DNA from: Kryptolebias marmoratus
Taxonomy: Eukaryota; Chordata; Actinopteri; Cyprinodontiformes; Rivulidae
Direction: 5' to 3'
DNA: 64,000 nucleotides
Assembly (NCBI RefSeq): GCF_001649575.2
Contig: NC_051445.1
Coordinates: 10,421,180 to 10,485,179, forward strand
Made by a program: the position numbers and the translations under genes. Of this stretch, positions 59,001 through 64,000 are shown piece after piece (position 1 is the first letter of the stretch; every line of letters begins with the position of its first letter). The notes beneath the pieces were generated by a model, which saw only the letters and a program-made list of their open reading frames with translations, was not told the origin of the DNA and ran no database searches.

Positions 59001-59245
59001 CCAGTTCCAGAGTGCACCACAGTGGGAGGAGAGCCTGGTAGAGGAGTTTTGTAAACAGGCTGCGGTTGCTGCTGTTGTGGCTGTTGCTGCTGTTGCGCCA
59101 TGGCGATGGCTGGGTTGGTCACAGTTGTCGAGACCACATGTGGCTGGGATGGGATGGTAACCATTGCTGTGTGGTGGTGTGAAGGCAAAGATTTCGGGCC
59201 ACCTGGTGCCGTTTCATCCTCAAAGCTGCAGCAGCTATACATGCC
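56048..59245 (-). CDS. grin2d: grin2d last exon (expanded cytoplasmic domain)
   Basis: 3198 bp, Gly plus 1064 residues and TGA. Numbering from the Met at 59242: Gln-rich 50-61; conserved DRWR 111-114 and [14 protein letters not shown] 158-171; Pro-rich 229-258; basic [12 protein letters not shown] 259-270 then LYENI; Ser/Thr run 333-365; acidic 375-388; Lys/Arg-rich 467-530; Arg/Glu/Asp and SR-like 570-625; Asp/Glu run 702-716; Gly-rich 768-783; RRYWSMDK 851-858; Pro-rich 973-1006; C-terminal [14 protein letters not shown] with ESEV as PDZ ligand. Human GluN2D's equivalent is, from memory, about 470 residues, so this is about twice as long. No frameshift; conserved islands run start to end. 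Confidence 0.93.
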   Translation of the reverse strand, partial: GMYSCCSFEDETAPGGPKSLPSHHHTAMVTIPSQPHVVSTTVTNPAIAMAQQQQQPQQQQPQPVYKTPLPGSPPTVVHSGTGLGSSNTPIAGAPLPCSTFLPRPDRRLAVVDRWRLPKSVTATNPIAVRGAITDMGPFAQKVPPNWASTAGGGGGLDGYKRYYGPIDPEGLGSCMEQQAGSQTPKTIPRGHPQPPPASVAFYTEKGMDHGVGKKVVGGASGGQGKGPVKPLGTPRLPPKSQAPLPPTPPLPHPSPPLPSSFWRKRRPKKPKEPGGPLYENILPLGRRGGARDGVREGGARRARPLSPPLSLPIPVPLSPSYTPPSPSASLHYTSSSSTSTSSSTSTSSSASSSRSTSPTYSYSSSRSTRDRTGGLDEEDDDDDEELTEESSLLLGRGRERECSIIRPRSLSHGRLPPPIPPRKPRTSWGDRERERGRERGGSQLSQLQEWWASWSERERSGTGGDAERQKREKKRRKEKEKEKKKKKKNKKRKKREERERERERERKRRKVKKKKKKALKTKKRKKSTGGKRSEPEDGDVEPEREGEAEVERDGGLQDYSSFSAQYGSTFGEKGRDSWEGDRERGRREGAEEDNDRDEEDSGRSRDRRPKSSHSHSRHRTPSKRYSNPNKFPASVKFWRNGRGGDSNAPPMSLHPLLPSSKRRKSGGMDREDSGRVGERRPLLMRYEKEKAQTREGLSFHEWDSDDDDDDDEEEEERDRVRERVEDRGRRMGRGAVSESERDRARVDDSYSDEGSSGEFGRFERYWEEGAGGNGTGIGGIGGGGWFFGTYPSREKGGSINSRDDSLLGTRAEGWIGADFWGSGHGVGWASGGGSGGLGSQWPPPPTAFPPPRRYWSMDKIPVKGEKKWKSGGGRRKGRSRERAEEAGRATVCSCSLYPQPHPYPHSHSRSHASHSKRRASALSRSQEELLPHCQSFSGGSRPKPLPPKPDSNQAKSGSQSNLSLNTQPTDHQTQPSPSPPQQPSMSPTSLPMPIPPPPSSASVSPPAGVGMAGQAQATASAKLQYQRLRSVPQPRRFYSPHLPLKAKSLCSRRGSAHFSSLESEV

Positions 59246-60197
59246 CTACAGGAAAGAGACAGCAAACCAAAAGTTGTTGTTTTACAAAATAGATGCTTCA
59301 AAAAGCAACACAGGTGTCAAAAATCTGTCATCTGAGACTAAAATAATATAAATGTATTCTATATTTTATAATGCAAATCACATAACATATAGTATGTGAG
59401 GAAAGCCATTATGGTGCAGATGCAATAAAAAACAGGGTGGGTAAGAATGAAATGAGAAATAAACAATGAATCCAAATATCATTTAGTTTCTATAATACAT
59501 GCTGCATTGCCATTTTCAGATAATTTTCACTTATTAGTGCAGTTGTGCATTGTGTAACAAGTAAAACTGCATACAGAAGTGAATAAATTACAGTGGTGGA
59601 AAAATATAAACAATCACTGTTGCTGTTCTTCACACGTATATGGTGTGGGTTGTTTCAGGCAAAAATCACGGTCAAAGGAACAAGATACACAACATGCTTG
59701 ATGAGGTGAATTTCAATTACTTTACAAAATAATCAAATGGTACATGACCTCACACTTTCCAACACTCATATCTTTTAATAAATGATAGTATAGAAAAGCA
59801 CCCATCCGAATCCATGTGATGATGAAATGTTGCTAGGTGTGACAAGCAACGATGAAAAGCACAACATTATGGTCTTTTTCAGAATGTCAGGAAAAGAGCA
59901 AGGCATTTAGTGTGCTAGTGTAAAAATACATACATTACACACTAAGACAAAAAACACTTACCCTGCTGATTGCCAAGAGGAAGTCCAATTTGCCTGAACT
60001 TGTAGCCATGCAGTGTCGCAATTTCCAGTAGACTAAATGTTCCCAGGCAAACACCAGCAGACTGAGGCCCATAGCCACCAGCAGCATGTAGAACACCCCA
60101 GCCATGTTGTCAATGTCCAGTTTACTGCTCATCACCTCAATTTTGTCATTATGGCAGATCCCTGACAGCCAGAGGCGCTCCAGCATCTCAATCTCAT
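56048..60197 (-). CDS. grin2d: NMDA receptor subunit GluN2D (partial, last two coding exons)
   Basis: Glutamate-binding NMDA receptor subunit that assembles with GluN1 at the synaptic and extrasynaptic membrane. Seen: join(59962..60197, 56048..59245) on the minus strand, the C-terminal 1143 residues. The first exon carries [20 protein letters not shown] of the ligand-binding domain, the S2-TM4 linker and TM4 (about [20 protein letters not shown]). The second begins GMYSCCSF and is the whole cytoplasmic domain. GluN2D rather than 2A-2C is supported by the GMYSCC start, [26 protein letters not shown] and the end [14 protein letters not shown], all with clear human GluN2D counterparts. The amino-terminal domain, LBD S1, pore and M3 are beyond the right edge. 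The neighbouring prkcg product is of a kinase family known to phosphorylate NMDA receptors, though the linkage is chromosomal, not an operon. Confidence 0.94.
56051..56062 (-). other. grin2d: GluN2D C-terminal PDZ ligand ESEV
   Basis: Codons for Glu-Ser-Glu-Val directly before the TGA. GluN2 subunits end in ESDV/ESEV, a class I PDZ ligand for PSD-95-family scaffolds; this is established for the family. Its presence fixes the natural end of the protein. Confidence 0.9.
57653..57844 (-). other. grin2d: Lys/Arg-rich low-complexity tract in GluN2D tail
   Basis: Residues 467-530 of the last exon, including [20 protein letters not shown] and [16 protein letters not shown] with an alternating RE run between. 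The DNA is strongly strand-biased (pyrimidine-rich on plus, purine-rich on minus), as expected for expanded AAG/GAG/AGA codons. No human GluN2D counterpart known to me. Confidence 0.88.
59962..60197 (-). CDS. grin2d: grin2d penultimate exon (S2 end and TM4)
   Basis: 236 bp: completes an Asp codon, then [78 protein letters not shown]. It is nearly identical to the mammalian subunit through TM4. Acceptor is cctcag|ATGAG; donor is CAGG|gtaagt. Phase 0 to the last exon, giving SRGMYSCC. Confidence 0.95.
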
Positions 60198-60693
60198 CTG
60201 AGGAGGAAAACAAAACAAAAAAAAAAAGGGTGCGGGGTGAGGATAAAGTACACGATGCAAACTATGACAGAAAAAGACAGGACATAAAAAATGTGGAAAG
60301 GGATCATGTTGACTATGGGGAAAAAGGGTGGAGAGGTTTGGAGTTATTTCAGGGTTGTTTAGATAAAAAGCTAATAATAAACACTGAAGTGCAGCTACAC
60401 TGTCTTCCTTGCTGCTTGCCCATTATTCAAGGTGACTTCTCTTGGTCACAGGTCAGTAATATAAAGCACTGTTTGAAGTAACAAAGAGACAGAAGACTGA
60501 GGAAGAAAGGGATAAAGAGTCTAAAACAATGAAGCAGCACTAAGAAGTAAAATGGCATTGACAACCTAATCTAAACATTGTAACCAAGAGTAAATGAGCA
60601 GAGGGGGAGAAAGTGAGACAAGAAGCCACAGTGATGGTTGGAAGGGTGAAACAAGCATGGACACGAAGGGGGAGAGGTAATGAGAGAGAGTTG

Positions 60694-60731
60694 GGACAGA
60701 GGAAGAATGCCTTGGCATTCTTCCTCTGTCC
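60694..60731. repeat. Perfect 18-bp inverted repeat with 2-nt loop
   Basis: GGACAGAGGAAGAATGCC at 60694-60711, loop TT, then its exact reverse complement at 60714-60731. It is embedded in a purine-rich tract, and the right arm abruptly reverses strand bias, which looks like a local fold-back duplication. Confidence 0.9.
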
Positions 60732-63316
60732 ACAGAGGCGTCGGGGGAAATGAGAGGGACAAAGAACGTTAGAGGCTGCTGAAAGACGGGGAACATAGAT
60801 GGAGGATGAGAGGCTGAAATTGTGCTATTATGACAAAGAGAGCAACACTTCTCGGCGTGAAAAGGATGAGTAAAGGGAGAAGGGGAGGTGAAAGAAAACT
60901 GATAGGTAAGAGACAGAAAGAGGAGATCATAATCATTTAATTGTACTGGATGGATGGTCAGAATCTCCATCCAGCTGGTAAGCTATAGGGGATTCAAGGC
61001 TCCCATCTTTTAAGCTACCCGGAACAAGACAAGGCTGCCTACAACTCTACCTCTTTATTTATAATTTTACTGCCATAAGGAATCTTGGCTTCCTTGATAA
61101 ACCTGCGATTGCCTGTAGGGGTTGCTGGTGTAACCATAGTGACAGACAGTCATAAGATGCTGCATATGATTCGTGTTGGAATTAAACAGCCATATTCTCC
61201 AACAGAACTCATAATGAGAGCTTTGTTACACTAACAACAATGGGAGCATGAGGTGCAGTGCAATAATGAGGTGAAGGTTGACTTTACTGCATGTTACAGC
61301 CTCTTAACTATATCACATCAAATGGCTGGAGAGGGGTTTAAAAGCTGACAAGTCACAAATCTACTTGCAACACCACACCTCACTGTAAAAAAAAAAAAAA
61401 AAAAAAGAAAACCAAAAGGTTTTGCCTTTGTATTTCAGCTACCATTAGCCTGGTTTGTGAGGCTTAGTTGAAGCCGATTCAGTCGTCTGTGTGATCTGGC
61501 TAATGTGTCTCTCGTAGAACATCATTAGCCAATCAGCCGTGGCCTCCAGCTACAGCAACAGATGGACACAGTGCTACTACAGCCCACTGGTAAACTCAGG
61601 TAACAACTGACTGCCTCGAGTTCACCAATATACAAGACACCTGATTATGTTTTGAAATATGGAAGCAAAGTCAGTAGGAAACAACTTTAATTACAAGTTG
61701 TAACTTGGACGTGTTGTGCGTGGTCTTCCACTGTAATTGGATTCATGGCATGTGTGGCTGTTTAGTTGAGTTGGACCCAAACTCTTAAATTCAGAATGCT
61801 CAAATCCAAGCCCACACATGGACTCACTACTTTTCTGTATTTTCTTAACCAATCTCGGCTAAATGCATTTATCTAAAACTAGATTTAGACGTCTACAAAA
61901 CCACTAAGAGAACGCTTAAAACTGGCAGCCTGCCATGCTGGTACGTCCTTAATCAATTACCAAGCAGGAAAATGAAGATGCAGCGCCTGCTAGAACCAGC
62001 TTACTGTCGGCCACAATTTAGTTGTTTTTTCTTTTTCTCCTTTTGTTGAAGCAAGAATGCTGTTCTAGATATGATTTATAGGTGTATACGTTCTTCTAAC
62101 AGTTGTAAAATGCATGTTTATTTAGGTTAAGAGATGTTGTTATATTCTGTTAAATGATAGACAAATATTGGCCCAAAAATTAAACAATTGATTTGCCCTG
62201 ATTTCTAAAGATCAGCATCTGTACCTCAATCCAAAACTTTCCCTTTTAGGACTACTGTTGTTTGATTTTGGTGTTTTGTATTAAATAGGAGGATTATTTA
62301 TTTTGTACCACTCTCTGTTAATGTTATATACGTTCTACTGTGTTAAAAGTTGGGGAAATGCACATAAAACAAATACATACTCAATGTTTAAACTTTAAAT
62401 ATGCTGTTAGAACAATGAATGCATAAATATAAATCTCTTCATATGCTCCAGATCTTTAAAATTTGCATATAATGTGCACTTAAAACCAGCAGAAATTATT
62501 TTATATGTTGTGAACAATATATATATATATATTTTTTAAATTCATTCAAACTATTTCCAAATTAGGAAGAGGTTGTTATTTGTAATTAATGTCCAGTGTG
62601 AACCAGTAATATGTTCTTCAGTTCTGGGAGTGAAACTATGGAAAGGTCTTAGCAGTGGATTAAAAGCTAATACATTCGTACTGGATTTTAAAAGAATAAA
62701 ATTCTCAGCTAATTATGAGTTAGAATGCTAATTAGCTAATAAATGGAAATTGTGAGGATTGTACGGATTCTGCCCGTTTTTCTTTCTGCCTTGTGGAATA
62801 TCTGCGTGACTATTTAGATTCCAGGGTACAAGGTTTGCATTTTCAACTTAAGAGCAAAGGCCTGTTGGTGAGAATTCATCGGTGACATTGACCTTCAGTC
62901 GTGTGTCCTGATGAGAGAAACACACCTGGGGCCGCAGTGAACAGTTTGGATAAACAGGTAGCCTCATGTCTGTCCTCTACTTCACAAATCTTAACCTGTT
63001 TTTTTTTTGTTTTTTTTTTCCTGAGCCAGAAGTCTCATCTCCTGGGTCGGCTGCCATTTGACTCTCAGTGATTCATCTTTTAAATCTGACACTCTCCTCA
63101 CTGTGTAACCCCCATACCCCCCCCCTTAACGTTTGCGATGGCAGTCGTTTCTACCTCTCAGTCACAGCCAACTCGGGCCTGCCAAATCTGACAGGTGTGT
63201 CAAATCCACTCTCCACTTATGTTGTTTCTGGCAGGCCAGGTCAGGTGGAGCTGGCAGCGCTGTAAACGCAAGGCTGGCGTGCTCCACAGAGACGTTCGGT
63301 AAAGGACACTGCCTGT

Positions 63317-63340
63317 GTGTGGGTGTGTGTGTGTGTGTGC
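63317..63340. repeat. (GT)n microsatellite
   Basis: GTGTGTGGGTGTGTGTGTGT run in the grin2d intron. Confidence 0.85.
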
Positions 63341-64000
63341 GCATGTATGCATATGTAAATGTCCGAGCGCCGCTGAGCATGTTTGCATTCTCGAGTATGC
63401 CAGATGTGGTCTGATGCCACACACATCCAGGGACACCGAGCCTCACAGTTGTTGAGCAGTAAACCATGACCCGTACAATGCCATGCTTTTATCTCAACAT
63501 GACAAACCTCTCTGCATTCACTGCAAGATTTCATAAAAAAAAAAAAAATAAAATAAAAATCCTGCTGGCCAAGAGCTTAAACCACAGCTTCTCGCATTTT
63601 AATATCTACTCACTGAATAATATATTCTAGGAATCAAAGTCATGATAAAAAAAAAAATAGGAGTGAATTTGATAAGAAGTGAAAAGGAAATCTCGCTACT
63701 CAGCTCTTTTGCTTTAATCGGGAAACAAGATGTAGAGAGATCAATGCAGCATCTCTTAAAGCTGTGGTGTGAATCCTCAGAGGCAGCAACCAGGAGAACA
63801 ATACACTGACGGGGTTTAGAAGTGCTCCCCTATCCTCTGATGCAGTCGTAAAATTATACAACGCAACACAGCATGCAACAATAATGATGTAACACCGTGA
63901 CACAACCCAAGGTGCAATGCCTCGGATTTTGTGCCGCCATGTGATTTTTTTTGAGTTGCAGCCTTTAAGGCCACAATGGATACAAGAAACTAATCTTCTT

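Larger units (their letters stand above)
60198..64000. other. grin2d: grin2d intron (at least 3.8 kb)
   Basis: No coding exon recognised on the minus strand; the preceding ligand-binding exon (region of KVFATTGYGIAL in relatives) must lie beyond 64000. Contains a perfect 18-bp hairpin (60694-60731), an A-run at 61387-61405, a TATA tract near 62517-62531, T-runs near 63000 and a (GT)n run at 63317-63340. Confidence 0.65.

Noticed and set aside
60694..60731. Perfect hairpin as a microRNA precursor
   Set aside because: An 18-bp stem with a 2-nt loop is too short and the loop too small for a typical pre-miRNA.

Overview
This window is vertebrate nuclear DNA, almost certainly from a teleost fish. 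Multi-exon genes have canonical GT-AG splice sites and introns from 130 bp to several kb. Intergenic DNA is dense in fish-type interspersed repeats and microsatellites, and the assembly has N gaps (12391-12413, 35423-35592, 39818-40799, one N at 25598). There are no operons, CRISPR arrays, rRNA or tRNA genes that I can support.

Three neuronal signalling genes lie head to tail, all on the minus strand. (1) grin2d (NMDA receptor GluN2D): only the last two coding exons are here (59962-60197 and 56048-59245); earlier exons lie beyond the right edge. (2) prkcg (conventional protein kinase C, gamma type) is complete. I reconstruct 16 coding exons from 35407 down to 13147. All junctions are in phase and give a 704-residue protein with pseudosubstrate, C1A, C1B, C2, kinase domain and C-tail. 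(3) cacng7 (TARP gamma-7-like AMPA-receptor auxiliary subunit): the first two coding exons (1280-1475 and 919-1005); the rest lies beyond the left edge. The prkcg-to-cacng7 order and orientation match human 19q13.4, which supports the gamma and gamma-7 assignments.

Region by region: 1-1475 cacng7 exons and intron; 1476-13146 cacng7 upstream DNA plus the prkcg 3' flank, with a TA-flanked inverted-repeat element, a dispersed repeat family and a CpG-rich patch near 6.9 kb; 13147-35407 prkcg, with LINE tails nested in repeats in intron 12 and a hAT-like MITE in intron 8; 35408-56047 intergenic, with an assembly-gapped transposon (39.7-40.95 kb), a large fold-back element (41.1-41.8 kb), a second TA-flanked element (49.2-50.0 kb), and the likely grin2d 3'UTR from about 53 kb; 56048-60197 grin2d; 60198-64000 grin2d intron.

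Most notable observations: the GluN2D C-terminal exon encodes about 1065 residues, roughly twice what I recall for human, with a Lys/Arg-rich tract of about 65 residues, Ser and acidic runs, yet keeps the conserved ESEV terminus. Its TGA stop is followed by 139 further in-frame open codons. The PKC has a Pro/Ser-rich N-terminus, an unusual Pro-rich hinge and a PKC-alpha-like PDZ ligand. Several inverted-repeat elements appear as related copies that I cannot name. I found no convincing wholly new biological system.
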